Assembly (NCBI GenBank): GCA_036936605.1
Contig: JAUPFV010000001.1
Span: 345,971,081 to 346,035,080 of the forward strand
Direction of reading: 5' to 3'
Source of the DNA: Limnanthes douglasii subsp. nivea
Lineage: Eukaryota; Streptophyta; Magnoliopsida; Brassicales; Limnanthaceae
DNA: 64,000 nt
The position numbers and the translations under genes are program-made. Under the pieces are notes generated by a model. That model did not search any database. It saw only the letters and a program-made list of their open reading frames with translations, and was not told the DNA's origin. Below, piece after piece: positions 11,635 through 23,339 of the stretch (its first letter is position 1; each line of letters begins with the position of its first letter).

Positions 11635-13630
11635 GCAAGTGCCACCGGTACCTGGTGGGGTATAATGTAGAAATAGTCTAGTAATGAGAATGTAGCTAAG
11701 GAATATTATGCAATAGCATAAGCGCTGAAGAAATAACATTTAGTAGGGCTTCAAGTTAAGACCTGAGTTTCCGATGATCCTAGAAGGTCCTTAAGTTTTA
11801 GATGCATAGTCTTGTTACTTTCAAGAAAGAAAATTCTTGAATATTGGTACTCACTTTGTCGAAGAAGTCATGAGTAAATTGACTTTGTTTTTGTCTAATA
11901 ATTTGGATATTTTTGTTTTCTCAACAATAATTATATATCATTCGGTTGATATCACATGCCCACACATGGTGTGTCTTAACCAAAGGTTAACTAGCTAGTA
12001 AGATTTACTTGTGGTAACCAAAAACATCATTTATGGATGCTTATTGCGGCTATAATTAAACTTAAATGCACACATCAGATCAAGAAAGTACAACCTCCAT
12101 AACTAACTGAGGCTTATATTGTCACAAATTCATGCCATTTGGTTTGAAAAACTTTAACTAGAAGGCTAATAGCATTTAACAAGTTTATCTCGTGATCATG
12201 AGATAAATATTCCCATTTATTTTGAAGTCTTGAGATAGTCTAGCAATTTCTATATTAGACTGAAGAGTGTAACAAGGCATTCCATAAAACAAAAGATCAT
12301 ATTTCTTCTCTTGAGGTTTTGTCTACACCAAACTCGGGAAAGAATTTATTTGTATATACGGTTGTCTTTGACTATGTTGTAAGGGTCGTTTTGAGAAGCG
12401 AAAAAGGTAATTTCCCAAAGCCATTTTATTATGTGAGCAAGAGCATACTATTAATAGGGACCAAATAGATACACTTTGAGAAGTTAGCGACGATTTTCAT
12501 TATCACTGTGATAAAAATGAGGCCTTACTTTCAGAGGAACTTCATTATGGTACGAACCTTATTTCCTCTATAGATAATTCTTCAAAAGCCAGATTTTGTT
12601 AGGAAATTAACTTGATGGTCAGTTGAGGTGGGAGATAGCATGCTTCAGAATTAAACCATGGGTCTTCTTGTAAGAATATTTTTTGATTGATAAAGAGAAT
12701 GAACCAAGGGTTGATGAAATATTTGAGGGATGTGAATTCGATTTAAAGGATTGGAGAGCAGAAATTATAAGTTCTTAACTAGCAGCATCCTCTTAGTGAT
12801 AAGTCATTGGCTCGAAAGTAAATTATATAGCTTGCAAGTTTATGTTATTGGGAGATTATATGTATAAGTATGACCTCATTCTCTCTCTGTTGCAGTGCCT
12901 CGGCCTTGAGAAGTCTCTTATGATCTTAAGAGGACTTCAACATGGGAATATATCAACTCATTGTATTTTTAAAACACTAAGGCATATAGTTTTATTGCAT
13001 TTTTTAATTAGGCAAATATCATGGCCAATTCGAGAGAGTTGGTAAAAAAATAAGACACATGTCATCATTTCGGCAATACGATTTATTGATTGGTCATACC
13101 GCTCAAATTGATCTTTGAAACACTATATTTTGAATGGGCATGGCCTAGTCATCCCTTTACCAAATGATTCTTTAGGGTACCCATACATCATTTTTGTAAT
13201 TGATTACTTTTAAAAGTGAGTAGAAACTTAACTAATCTCGAAGATAAGGACCAAGATGTTATAAAATTCATTTTAACCAATATTTGATGCAGGTTTGACT
13301 TGCCAAAGTCAATCACCACCAATAACAAATTTCAGTTTCAGAACACGTACATAGATTTCTTTTACAAAACTAGAGGATATAGCAACATTTCTCAAAACTC
13401 TTTGATCATTAAAAAAAACGAACAAGTTGAGGTCACCACCATAGTGTTTTAGAGGGGTTAAAAACGGACCTAATATTGTTCGCGAGTAAGTGGTCTAACT
13501 TTCTTCAGAAAGTGTTATGGACATATAGGACAACGCCACTTAAACCAACATGGGAAAAACTCCATTTTCTCTAGTATACAGAACGGGTGCAATCGTCCTA
13601 GCAAAGCCTATTCTACCATCTTTTAGAGTG
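11635..13630 (+). pseudogene. gypsy fragment 3: RT end, RNase H, integrase (degenerate)
   Basis: On the plus strand 12115-12150 resembles CHKFMPFGLKN of the reverse transcriptase, and 12340-12560 resembles RNase H (FPKPFYYVSKSILL, HFEKLATIFIITVIKMRPYFQ). A WSVEVGD block follows at about 12615. The linker reads LYKYDLILSLLQCLG (12862). Integrase pieces follow: VIPLPNDSLGYPYIIFVIDY (about 13150-13210), RFDLPKSITTNNKFQ (13290) and WTYRTTPLKPTWEKLHF (13518-13570). It is riddled with stops. It belongs to the same broad lineage as element 1 but lies on the opposite strand. Confidence 0.75.
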
Positions 13631-13639
13631 GCGAACCAC

Positions 13640-14100
13640 TCCAATAAATAAATAAATAAATAATTCTCTTATCAGTAGCTTATTCAAATGAATATAATGC
13701 ATATACCTTCAAAACATAAATAAATAAAAAAGTATATCGTTGTTGGTTAAAAATTGTATTTAAAAATCTTCTTTTGAAAAAAATAACAACGTTATATCTA
13801 TTTTTTTTTCATCTTCAAATAAAAATAATTATACATCGAGAACGACAAATATGCATATGGATGAGGCAAGGAAAAATGTTTCTTCTATATTTATTGTTGT
13901 TGTAAGAGGAAAGAGATTTATTATTGTTGTAAGAGGAAAAAAGTGTTGATATATTATTTTTTTAGTTCTTACCAATTCTAATTTCGTTAAAATCGATATT
14001 TAAACTGTAATTAGTATTGGAGTATGGTTCTAAATTTAGGATTATAAATTTTTTGGAAAAAAGAAAACGATTATGTGATTTTATATAAGTTTTACTATAT
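13640..14100. other. AT-rich spacer with short AAAT repeat
   Basis: Contains AAATAAATAAATAAATAATT near 13645 and a duplicated GTTGTAAGAGGAAA block near 13900-13940. No gene seen. Confidence 0.4.
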
Positions 14101-14104
14101 TTTT

Positions 14105-14875
14105 AGGTAAGTATTTATTTAGTGTCTCGCATTTCACGTCTAGCAACGTTAGATACGAGACAAACCGTGTCAAGTATCTCGCATCTATCATCTTGTATTA
14201 CTAGATGCGAGATCATTATAAAATATTTTTTAAATGATTGATGTGGGACTAGTTGCTATATACGAGACAAGTAAAATACTTTTTAAATGATAGGTGTAGG
14301 ACCAGCTGCTAGATGCGAGACTAGTGTAAAATAATTTTTAGATAGCTGCGGGACCAATTGTTAGATGCGAGATTAGTATAAAATAAATTTTAAATAATAG
14401 ATGCATGACTAGTTGCTAGATGTGAGACTAGTGTAAAATAGATTTTTTAGATGATCAATGCATGACAAATTACTAGATGCAACACCAGTGTAAATTGGAA
14501 TTTTTTAGATGATAAATGTGGATCAGTTGCTATATACGAGTCCGATAAAAAATAATATTTAGATAGATGCGAGACCCGTTCCTAATGCGATACTAGTGTA
14601 AAAAAAATTTAGATGATGGATGACAGACGAGTTTCTAGATGCGAGAGTAACGTAAAATGAAATTTTTTAGATGATAAATGTGTGGCCAATTCCTAGATGC
14701 AAGACTATTGTAGATTGAAATTTTTTAGATGATAGATGCGAGACTAGTGTAAAATATAACTTTTTAAATGATATATTTGCGACCGGTTGCTAGATGTGAG
14801 ACCAATATAAAATGTAATTTTTGTATGATTAATGCGGGACAAAAAAACTAAATGCGAGACAAAAATTAAATGGGA
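14105..14875 (+). repeat. tandem array, about 60-bp unit with GATGCGAGAC motif
   Basis: About a dozen degenerate units follow a pattern like TAGATGATAGATGCGGGACY, AGTTGCTAGATGCGAGACTA, GTGTAAAATAAATTTTT. Each unit carries the GATGCGRGAC box twice in the plus orientation. The first 100 bases hold the box in reverse (TCTCGCATCTATCATC). The motif is a sister of GATAGATGYGAAAC in the MULE that starts 90 bases further on. By its TSD-like ends the array lies outside that MULE, so it may be a remnant of another related element. Confidence 0.75.
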
Positions 14876-14956
14876 TTGTAAAAAAAATTAAAATTTAAAA
14901 AATATCATTCGTGAATTTATATTTTTTTCACCTTAAAAAAAACAAAACCAACAGTA

Positions 14957-15036
14957 ATTTAAAATATGGGTTAAGTACCATTACAGACCAAAAACCAATT
15001 CTATTATCCACTTAAGAACCATATTTTCATGTTTAT
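14957..15036 (+). repeat. left TSD-like 9-mer and degenerate terminal repeat of MULE 1
   Basis: The TSD-like 9-mer is at 14957-14965. The terminal segment begins ATGGGTTAAGTACCATTACA and includes GACCAAAAACCAATTCTATT. The reverse strand of 26050-26115 is similar along its length. The left edge of the second copy near 57734 also has AGACC and ACCCAATTACTAATTGAGAC. Confidence 0.5.
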
Positions 15037-15479
15037 ATAAGAAATAAACATTTTTCTTAAATATTTACCATTTGAGACTCACTTTGACCCTAACTATCCA
15101 TACTCAATTATATAAATGCTATTAACACCTCATACTTCTCATTTTTTTCCCCTAATTTTTTCTTTATTTACGTGAATTGAACAATGCTTTATATTATAGG
15201 TGACTTTTTCAATTTTCTACTTGATTTCCTGTTTTTCTTTTTTTGTATCATTTTGATTCTGTTTTTACTTGATTTCAAAGTTTAATTTTGGATATTTATT
15301 TAGATAAGTTGAATTATGTGTGTGGTAGATTGAATTTTAATTTTGAAATATTATTGTACTCGATATCTGTTTATTTCTAAATTTTTGGTGTTCATATGGT
15401 AGTACGTTACCTATGTAGTTTATTTGTTGTAATCGAGTTAGGTTTTCGTCGATTTTTAGTTTGTTTTTTGGTTTTGTGA

Positions 15480-15850
15480 AATTTATGTTCATGTAAAACG
15501 GTTTTGGGTTTCAGAGGAAGGAGATGCGAAATGTATTGTGTCTGTACGTACTGGTAGTTGCAAACATGTTGTGTATGTTCTTGAATGGTAGATGCAAATA
15601 TGTTTCCGATAGATGCGAAACGCTATGTATTGTAGATGTGAAACCTCTTTACATATATATGTGAAACCTTTGTATTGATTTTCAACTAGTATATGCGAAA
15701 CATATGTATTCCTTCTACTGATAAATTCTAAACCTATTTACTGTTACCTACAAAACATGTGTATTATTTTCTACTGATAGCTGCGAAACTTATGTAATTT
15801 TTGATGTAATGATAGATTGAAAACCTATTTATTTTTTTGTCGAATGTAGG
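15480..15850 (+). repeat. GATAGATGYGAAAC motif cluster upstream of transposase
   Basis: Motif copies and variants recur here, for example GATAGATGCGAAAC near 15609 and TAGATGTGAAACCTC near 15633. Spacing is irregular, about 25-60 bases. The preceding 15037-15480 stretch is AT-rich without a gene and should contain the transposase promoter. Confidence 0.7.
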
Positions 15851-16882
15851 TCTGGGATATATGGTAGTAGATTGTGTATATTTAAACATAATGGCGAGCG
15901 TGAAATTTGTGATCTTGGTGTGTTTGTTGTTTTTGAAGATATTGTTAAGTTTGTTTAAGTAGATATGATACGTTGGTTTGGGGAAAATTCAAATTAAGAT
16001 ACTATTATGGTGATCTAGAAATTATTATCTTATGGTGTGATGGTAACTTATTGCTTTGGTATCAGTTGTTGATAGTTTGGGTGTTTCAAGTATTACTATT
16101 AAATTTCAAGGTGATATTATTTTTTGTAATAATATTAGAAAAACTTCTCAAAGTATATTTGAAGTTTCATATGAAGATATTCTTTGTGGAGAAACTGGTG
16201 AAACTTTTGGTGTTAATGTTATTTGTCACAAAACAAAGCACTTACTACTGTTGGTTGGGTTAATGAAATTAGTGGTGTTGGTATAGTCTTTGAAGAAGGT
16301 GCAGTAGGTTTAAGATTTTCTATTAGTCGGTTAGCTTTAAAAGAAGGTTTTACTTTTAAATATTTGCATAATAATAAACAAAGAGTAACTGTTTATTGTA
16401 CAAAAAAAAAATAAAGGGCTGTCCTTTGAGACTTTATGCTAAACAAGAGAGGTCTAGTGGTTTTTTATTATTAAGAAGTATGTCCAACCTCATACATATG
16501 AGACTCGTTTCAGCAAAATGAATAGAAAGCATTTTTCATATCATTTGATTCTAAAAGAAATACGTGATTGTGTTAGGAGAAGAGTAGATGTTACACCTAC
16601 AAGTGTGAAATCATTTTTAAAAAATGACTATGGTTTAGATATTTCTTACCGTGTTTCATGACTTTTTTTAGACAAAGCTAAGAGGGTTGTATATGGAGAT
16701 AATTCTACTTTGTATAAACTACTTAAGAATTATTTTAAAATATTGAGAAATCTTGATAGCAGCAGCGATTACATACAGGAGTATTCTTTGGAAACAAATA
16801 TCTTCAAGAGTTGTTTCGTAGCATTCGATTCTTGTCTCTTTGGTTTCAATTCTTGTCGTCAAGTTTTATTTATTAATGGAAC

Positions 16883-16998
16883 TTTTTTTTAACGGGGAAA
16901 TATGAAGGAGTGTTGCTATCTGTTATAGCTAAAGATGGTAAAAATGGTGAGTTTTTTTTTAACGGGGAAATATGAAGGAGTGTTGCTATCTGTTATAT
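16883..16998 (+). repeat. 70-bp offset duplication at the INGTF exon end
   Basis: The block from TTTTTTTTAACGGGGAAATA through TGCTATCTGTTATA occurs at about 16883-16927 and again 70 bases later (to about 16998). The first copy holds the segment that should read on after the catalytic box. The duplication disturbs the exon end and the donor site. Confidence 0.75.
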
Positions 16999-16999
16999 A

Positions 17000-17240
17000 T
17001 AAATCTGCGAAACTAGGTATGTAGAAAATGAAACTAGATGAAAAACCTTTTTTAACCAACATGAGATATATGAAACCTTGATGTATAAGTAAATAGATAT
17101 AGATGTGAAACACGTATGTCTTAACATGATAGATGCGAAACATGTATGTCTTAACATGATAAATGCAAAACCTACTTTAATAATTCATTTATAATATATA
17201 TTTTTATTTGTTGCTGGTATTTTCCTTGTTGCATTTTGTA
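17000..17240 (+). repeat. motif cluster inside a transposase intron
   Basis: Copies include TAGATGTGAAACACG near 17100 and GATAGATGCGAAACATG near 17129, with a repeated TATGTCTTAACATGATA linker. The cluster sits between two coding blocks, so it is intronic. Orientation is plus. Confidence 0.75.
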
Positions 17241-18299
17241 GTGTTACAACTGAAGATACTGAGAATTGGTTATTGGTTTTAGAGATGTTGAAACCCCATT
17301 TGTTGGGTCGGCAAATCACATTTATTAGTGATCGTCATTTAGGTATTGTTAGTGATGTATCTGCTATATTTCCAAATTGCTATCATGGATACTGTCTTTA
17401 TCATCTCATAAGTAATTTGAGGAATAGTTTAACTGGTACATCGAAAACATTGATGGATATTATGGGTCAATTGTTTAAAAGATGCGCGTATGTTGCTAGT
17501 CAGAAATTGTTTATTCAATATATGGATGAATTTCTTGAACAAGGAGGTTGGAAGGTTGAAAGTTTTTGTAATAATTTACCTTTCGATAAATATTTTTGTG
17601 CTTTTTTCAAAGGCAAGAGGTATGTTTCTATAGCTTCCACTTCAGCTGATTCTTTTAACAATCAAATCAAACAGTTTTGTGGTTTTCCTATACTGGAGTT
17701 AATTGATAGAATTAGAGTTTTACAAATGAGTCAAATTTCGAGACGTTTTTGGGATGCTGAACGTTGGACTAGCGATTTGTGTCTTGAATTTGATAAAAAG
17801 TCTAAATCTAATTTGGAAGAAGGTCGTACATGGATAGTTTATTCGTCTACTCCTCTTTTGCATGAATTGTTTTGTGATCATGTTATGGTTGTTGATCTTA
17901 TTGTATCTACTTGTTCTTGTGGTGTGTGGAAACATCATTGTTTCCCGTGCTCTCGTGCTTTAGCTGCGTTATTTTATACAGATGCAAACCCTATAAAATA
18001 TGTTGAGTCATAATATTTTGTAAGCTCTTATAAGGCAACATATTATATGGCATACCTGCATTTACTACTTTTGGTCAAGCATCTACTTCAACAACTTCTC
18101 CAGATGTACTTTCTCCAGTTTTAAAAAGAAGAATTGGACGATCTAAGAAGAAACAAATTCCATCTAGAGGAGAATTAAGTATACGATCTATAACGTGTTC
18201 TCGTTGCTGTAAATCTGGTCATAATAGAAGAATATGTGTAGACACTTTGTAAGATCAATGTAATTTTTTATTCTTTTAGTTTTTCTTATTTTTTTTGTC

Positions 18300-18780
18300 A
18301 TACTAAAAATAGATTGGAAACGTTTTATTATAGATGGACTTGATAGATGCGAAACGTTCAATTATAGATGCACCTTATAGATGTGAAGCCTATAATAACC
18401 AAAATAGATGGACTTGATAGATGTGCAAATAAGCATTAACAAACTTACTGATTTTCCTAGATGTGAAACGTTGTATAACGAAATTGATTTGTTTATGATA
18501 GATGCAAAACTGTTGAAACCCAAATACATGGGTTTGATAGATGCAAAACATTGGATAACCAAATACAAAATATTATAATAGATGCGAACCTTGGATAATC
18601 AAATATATTATACTCTGATAGATGCGAAATCTAGGATAACCAAATACATTATTTGATAGTTGCTAAACCAACTCATAACTAACTATATTTTTTGTGGTGA
18701 TAGATTCAAAACCTATGATACCTAAAATAAATGGTTTTGATAGATGGTTTAAAAAATATATACACAGAGATAAATAAAAA
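18300..18780 (+). repeat. motif cluster 3' of the transposase
   Basis: At least ten copies, such as GATAGATGCGAAACGTTC near 18342, TAGATGTGAAACGTTG near 18458 and GATAGATGCGAAATC near 18616, separated by 25-45 bases. All have the same orientation. A recurring GGATAACCAAATAC linker suggests local tandem expansion. Confidence 0.8.
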
Positions 18781-19005
18781 GATTAATTTCATTATGAAAC
18801 AAGTGCAATACATGGTAAGTTTAATAAACCAAAGACAAGCTTAAAGAAAATTCAAAAACATAGTCCCCTTGTTTAGACTCTGATTCATAATCTTTTTGGC
18901 CAGAATCTATTTGTTCATTATGATCATCAAAAAATAAAAAACATAAACTTGCTTCTACCGTTAATTCAAAGAACAAAAAATAAAACCAAACCTTTCCCCC
19001 TACCA

Positions 19006-19358
19006 TCAGCCAGACTCTTCTTCGTCCTCTTTGGAGTCCTCTTCTTTTGATTCATCTTCATCTGAATTTTTGTCTTTGTCTTCTTCGTCTTCATATTCCT
19101 CTAAATATTCATATTATTTGTGTTCATGTTTTATCTTTCTCTTTAAGATGACAACAATAGGATCCTCATCTGGATCCTCATCATCTTCAGAAAATGCAGC
19201 TTCAGAATATTTTTCATCATAAAAGGACTGTAATCATTATCAGAGAATTCTACCATTGTTGTTTGTTTCCAGTTTTATTTCACTTCAGAGGAACGAGTAG
19301 GAGAATTGAAATCAATGTAAAGAGAGTCGTCATCTAAAGAATAATTAAGAATTGGCAT
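19006..19358 (-). pseudogene. small acidic element protein, broken
   Basis: An ATG at 19358 opens MPILNYSLDDDSLYIDF. After one in-frame TAA and a single-base frameshift near 19220, the frame continues as YSEAAFSEDDEDPDEDP, then Lys/Arg-rich ILKRKIKHEH, a further in-frame TAA, and an Asp/Glu run (YEDEEDKDK, DEDESKEEDSKEDEEESG) ending at 19006. About 118 residues in total. It lies between transposase and Ulp1 gene, on the Ulp1 strand. The family is not recognised. Acidic third genes are plausible accessory proteins of a MULE, but no function can be stated. Confidence 0.5.
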
Positions 19359-19429
19359 TATTCAAAACAATAAAAAAATTTGATGAGAACTCAAAATATG
19401 AAGTGAACTTTATAGGAGTGGCTAAATTG

Positions 19430-20280
19430 TTTAAGAAGGTGAAGATTTCACAGTAATAATATCTTGGTTGATATTCGTGAGTTTTGTAGTTAATGCAATT
19501 TACCCATGAGTATCTACTTTTTGAAAAATCATGTAAGTAAATAACCAATCAAATTTAAGTTACTAGTTTAAATTTTGATTTGACAAAATAGTTAGGAGAT
19601 TTGTATAGTATATTAATTACAAAAATATAATAATTTAGGATATGGGAAACAGTCTCCAACAAAAATAAGAACCAGATAGATGTGAAATACTTATCAAAGA
19701 ACTAGAGATAGATGTTAAATCTTGTTTATAAACAAAACGATAGATGTGAAACACATTGTTTACATTTTTCTAGTTAGATGCGAAATAGAGCAACAAATGA
19801 TATGCTAGATGCGGGATGCTCTATTTATAATTCTGAAGATGAAAATTTTAAGAATGTGAAAAGCTTGGAAGCTTTAACAATAATAATATCTTGTATTGGT
19901 TAGGTTTGTAGTTAATGCAATGTAATCATAGTAACTACTTTTTTCAAATCATATAAGTAAATAAACAAACAAATGTAATTACTATTTTATATTTTGATTT
20001 GTAATAAGTGGGAGATTGATAAAATATATTAATTACAAAAAAACATAAAACTTCTCTAATTAAAAAAGAAGATGAGAAATAGTGACCAACAAAATAATGA
20101 ATTGATAGATACGAAATTAGTTATATAGAATGAAAGCTAGATGTGAAACCCTGTTTACATTTCTGGTATTTGCAAAACGTTGTCTACAAATCAAATTATA
20201 GATGCAAAACACTTTGTTTACATTTCTAATAGATGTGAAACATGCACTCTTAGAGTTTTTTCATTAAGATATATTGGTTG
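19430..20280. repeat. tandem duplication with about 425-bp period plus motif copies
   Basis: Landmarks repeat about 426 bases apart: TAATAATATCTTG, TTTTGTAGTTAATGCAAT-like text, AAATCATRTAAGTAAATAA and TATATTAATTACAAAAA. The units end in GATAGATGTGAAAC motif copies (19675-19815, 20095-20240). It lies upstream of the acidic ORF, so it may hold its promoter. Confidence 0.65.
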
Positions 20281-20401
20281 TAGACAAATTGAACAACAAA
20301 CACTTATTACAAGCATTACAAAAAACAAATTAGAACAAATATTATAAAACATCGTCCCAAAATCTGTTAGTGTCTATGTCATTAAAAAACATACAAAAAA
20401 T

Positions 20402-21480
20402 TTATGTTCTTCTTAATTGTACAATGTCAGAAGTTTTATCTAATTCAAATTTTCCATGCAAAATATAATCTTTGAAGTAATTGCAGACCATTACTCCACA
20501 ATCAAGTGATCCATGTCTTTGTTTGTGAATTTTTACTGGACAATATACTTTTATTGTTGCTTCTGCTCGTAAAATGTTTTTGCGTTGGAGGTATGCAATC
20601 TATAATTTAAACACATACAAATAAATTAGATGATTATATATGCTATGAAATTACATTAGAAGAGAGACGTTTACTAATCTTTCTGTAGTTTTTCTTGTTT
20701 GATTTGGATGTTTGGGTATAACGTTTAGATTTATTGTTCTTTCCTATTCGATATCTATTACCAGTAATGTCCAATGGTTAACATTTCCAGGTTAGGCTTC
20801 TATTAGAAGCGATACCAATATGTAACCTTTTGTGATGACTCGTAGCTTATCGTCAACATATAGTATTACATCCTCATTTTGGTTTAGCATCGGCTACATT
20901 GAAGCAGTAATAATTAGAAACATTTTTGTTTATAAATTAGTACATATTGTAAAAGTATATTATTCTTACCATTACGCTTCCAGATAAGTATGTTACTGGT
21001 ATAAATTCTCCTGGACTTTTAGCAATATGTATTCGAAAATTGTGTTGTTTAAGGTGGATATACATATAACTGTCAATTACCTGTGTTGTCAAAAGTAAAA
21101 GCTAACAGTTTGTTAATATATGTAATGGGAAGCAAGGTAAACAAACTAAATTTAAATTTAATTTTTATCGTGGAGTCGATTTCATCTTCTTCTACTATCT
21201 ACATCATAGTACTAACAAAAATATTAGATCATGCTACCTCTAGACATGACCATACTGTTGGATCAAAATCGTTTTCTCCTTCTTTAGTCAGTTCTAATTT
21301 GTAGTGTTCTTGTATGTCAACTGTAGCTGTTACTTTATTTCTAAATGGCCATTATTTTCTGGTAATTCTCATATTCAATAGTTCTTTAGAGATTTGATGT
21401 TGAGAATTATCCAAATTTAGTTCAAATAAAGGACTTTCATCCAACTATTTCTGCACAAATTTGACACCAATGAAAATGTA
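20402..21480 (-). pseudogene. Ulp1 peptidase exons (C48), catalytic His and Cys visible
   Basis: Exon 21079-20972 begins after acceptor AACACAG and reads VIDSYMYIHLKQHNFRIHI, with SPGEFIPVTYLSGSVM before a GTAAG donor. Exon 20896-20675 carries MLNQNEDVILYVDDKLRVI and the His block NHWTLLVIDI, flanked by two in-frame stops, with donor GTAAAC. Exon 20599-20402 reads IAYLQRKNILRAEATIKVY, then KQRHGSLDCGVMVCNYFKDY with the catalytic Cys in DCG, and ends RRT-stop. The weaker upstream stretch 21480-21200 (QEHYKLELTKEGENDFDP) has stops and its domain is unclear. Confidence 0.85.
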
Positions 21481-21990
21481 AGACAAGATAGATGCGAAAC
21501 GTTCAGAAATACAATAAATGAGAAACAAGGAAAACTACACTAGATGTGAAACCAAAGAAATGTGTAGATGAGAAAGCTGTTTAATTTTGATAGATGAGAA
21601 ACCTATGAAACTAAACTCGATGCAAAACCTAAGTAAGTGTGATAGATGAGAAACCTATGTAATTATGTTAGGAGAGAAACTAGTGAAACTAGTAAAAATA
21701 TGATAGATGTGAAAGTGAAGTATGATAGATCCAAAAATAGTGCAATCACTTACTTATCTCTTATGTATATCATTTTCAATTTTGACAATTTATTTCTCAA
21801 TTGTTGGGTCTAAGTTACTGACTTGTGGCGTTTGGATTTGTTTGACTTCAGAGGTCTGGTCCTTTACAAAAAAAATTGAACATTATATGTGAAACAACTG
21901 TAAAAGCAATAGTTGTGAAACAAGGTAAATATGATGCAGACTAGATGATAGATGTGAAGCTTGTTGTTTTTAAATGGAGGTGAAACACTT
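21480..21990 (+). repeat. motif cluster in Ulp1 gene non-coding DNA
   Basis: Copies include GATAGATGCGAAACGTTC at 21488, TAGATGTGAAACC near 21542, GATAGATGAGAAACC near 21590 and GATAGATGTGAAGC near 21950. The short exon matching 62510-62613 of copy 2 (about 21880-21740, NLDPTIEK) lies between the copies. Confidence 0.75.
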
Positions 21991-22139
21991 ATATTATACA
22001 AACCGCCATGCTAGTATATGATACATATATATATATTGATAATATTACTGTATTTAAGCAAAAAAGAAGATAATACAAAACAAAGTATATCTTTAAATAT
22101 ATAGGTTTTTTGAAGCAGTTTTTTTAAGTTTGGGTTATT

Positions 22140-23330
22140 TATATCACCTCTTTATTCACAGCAACATTTTTTGTGACTTCAGTTACTTTAGTAATATTCT
22201 TGGAAACTTCAGATACTTCAGCAACAGATTCTTCAACTTCATGTACAGCAGCATTAGTATCTTTATCATGTTCTTCCATAACAGTATGTAAAGAAGCAGT
22301 AGTATCATGATCTTGTTCTTCCATAACAGTAACTTTAACAAGGGGATCATCTTGCTTTTGAACTCCAAATTCAATAGGATTAACATGCTCCTTTTCCACA
22401 TCAACAATACCTTTAGAGGAAACAACATCAACATCAACATCAACAGGTTGATCATCTTACTTTCCAACCCGACTTTTCATAGGAGTAACAGGCTCTTTTT
22501 CCATTGCACCAATATTATTATATGTAACGACATCAACATCAAGATTGTAAATATTTTTCTTTTCAACCCCACCTTTAATAGAAGTAACATACTCTTTTTC
22601 CACAACATCAATACCTTTAGAGGTAACAACATCAACATCAACAGGGGAAATATTTTGGTTTTTAACCCCAACATCAACAGGAACATTTATAGTACATTTA
22701 GATGTAACAACATCGACATCAAGCGCAACCCTAACAACATTTTTATCTTCAACAACAATAACAACAATACGATCCTGTTGTTCCACATCAACTTCATTGT
22801 TTTATTTTTGTGGAGGTGGAACTTTGTCGTTCACTATAGTATTAGGTGATGTGTCTTGGTTATTGATATCAACAATAGGGTTTTCAACACAAAAAACTAA
22901 TAACATAATCATTTAGCTTTTTTCTAATTTTATTCGGTGAATGTTAGGATTTATCATTCAGTCTCTTTTTTCTTGCATAATTTTTTGGTTGCTTGTTAGT
23001 TGTTTTGTTAACTTCATCCTCTAATTTTGGTTTCAACATAAATAGTTTAAGTGTCTTTTGTAGGTCAACCTCTATGACCAATTCTGCATCAGCTTTCATA
23101 TGCGTAATGATCTTCTCTTTTTCCTCAAGTTTCCTTTTTAGTTCTTCAATTTGTTCTAGAAATTGTCTATGTTCTAATTAATTTTGTTCTATTTTTTAAA
23201 ATATTGATAAGTCAAAGCTCTTGCTGGAAATAGGGTCTGCTGGTGCTTTTGGTGGGGTTGGGGCTAAGGCTGGGGCTATGGGTATGGCTGGGTTGGGGTT
23301 AAGGGTATGATTTTAATCATCTGCAAAAGA
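22140..23330 (-). pseudogene. coiled-coil and acidic-repeat exon of the Ulp1 gene
   Basis: About 23210-23090 reads a coiled coil (EQIEELKRKLEEKEKIITHM). From 22786 to 22140 comes a run of degenerate repeats built on VDVVTSKG, VEKEYVTSIKGGVEKKN and similar, and finally VEESVAEVSEVSKNITKVTE. The DNA repeats are CATCAACATCAACA-like on the plus strand, so apparent plus-strand Asn/Phe-rich frames are mirrors. A similar tail is seen in copy 2 at 61740-62200 (VDVKNQDIP, VKNKEVSPTINVV). Confidence 0.65.
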
Positions 23331-23339
23331 ATAAGTCAT

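Larger units (their letters stand above)
15860..18252 (+). pseudogene. MuDR-type MULE transposase (VANA-like)
   Basis: Blocks in order: an N-terminal MuDR-like part with RLALKEGFTFKYLHNNKQRV (about 16330-16390), a GCPLRLYAK block in another frame, then VLFINGTFF (about 16870) and an intron filled with the motif (about 17000-17240). The long exon ending at 18013 has ITFISDRHLGIVSDV, SADSFNNQIKQF and a SWIM-like CSCGVWKHHCFPCSRAL. A zinc knuckle CSRCCKSGHNRRIC follows in another frame, ending at 18252. Compared with the family, the first catalytic Asp (IDGTF) is Asn, the usual ESFN Glu is Asp, and the SWIM His is Arg. Several stops and frameshifts are present. Catalytically dead. Confidence 0.85.

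Noticed and set aside
14105..14875. Array as the left end of MULE 1
   Set aside because: The TSD-like 9-mer and inverted end similarity place the border at 14966, leaving the array outside.
19031..19222. Plus-strand Ser-rich frame
   Set aside because: It mirrors the Asp/Glu-rich minus-strand coding tract, which fits the element gene order better.
22307..22849. Plus-strand Asn/Ile-rich 180-codon frame
   Set aside because: It is the mirror of the acidic repeat exon on the minus strand; the CATCAACATCAACA repeats keep several frames open.
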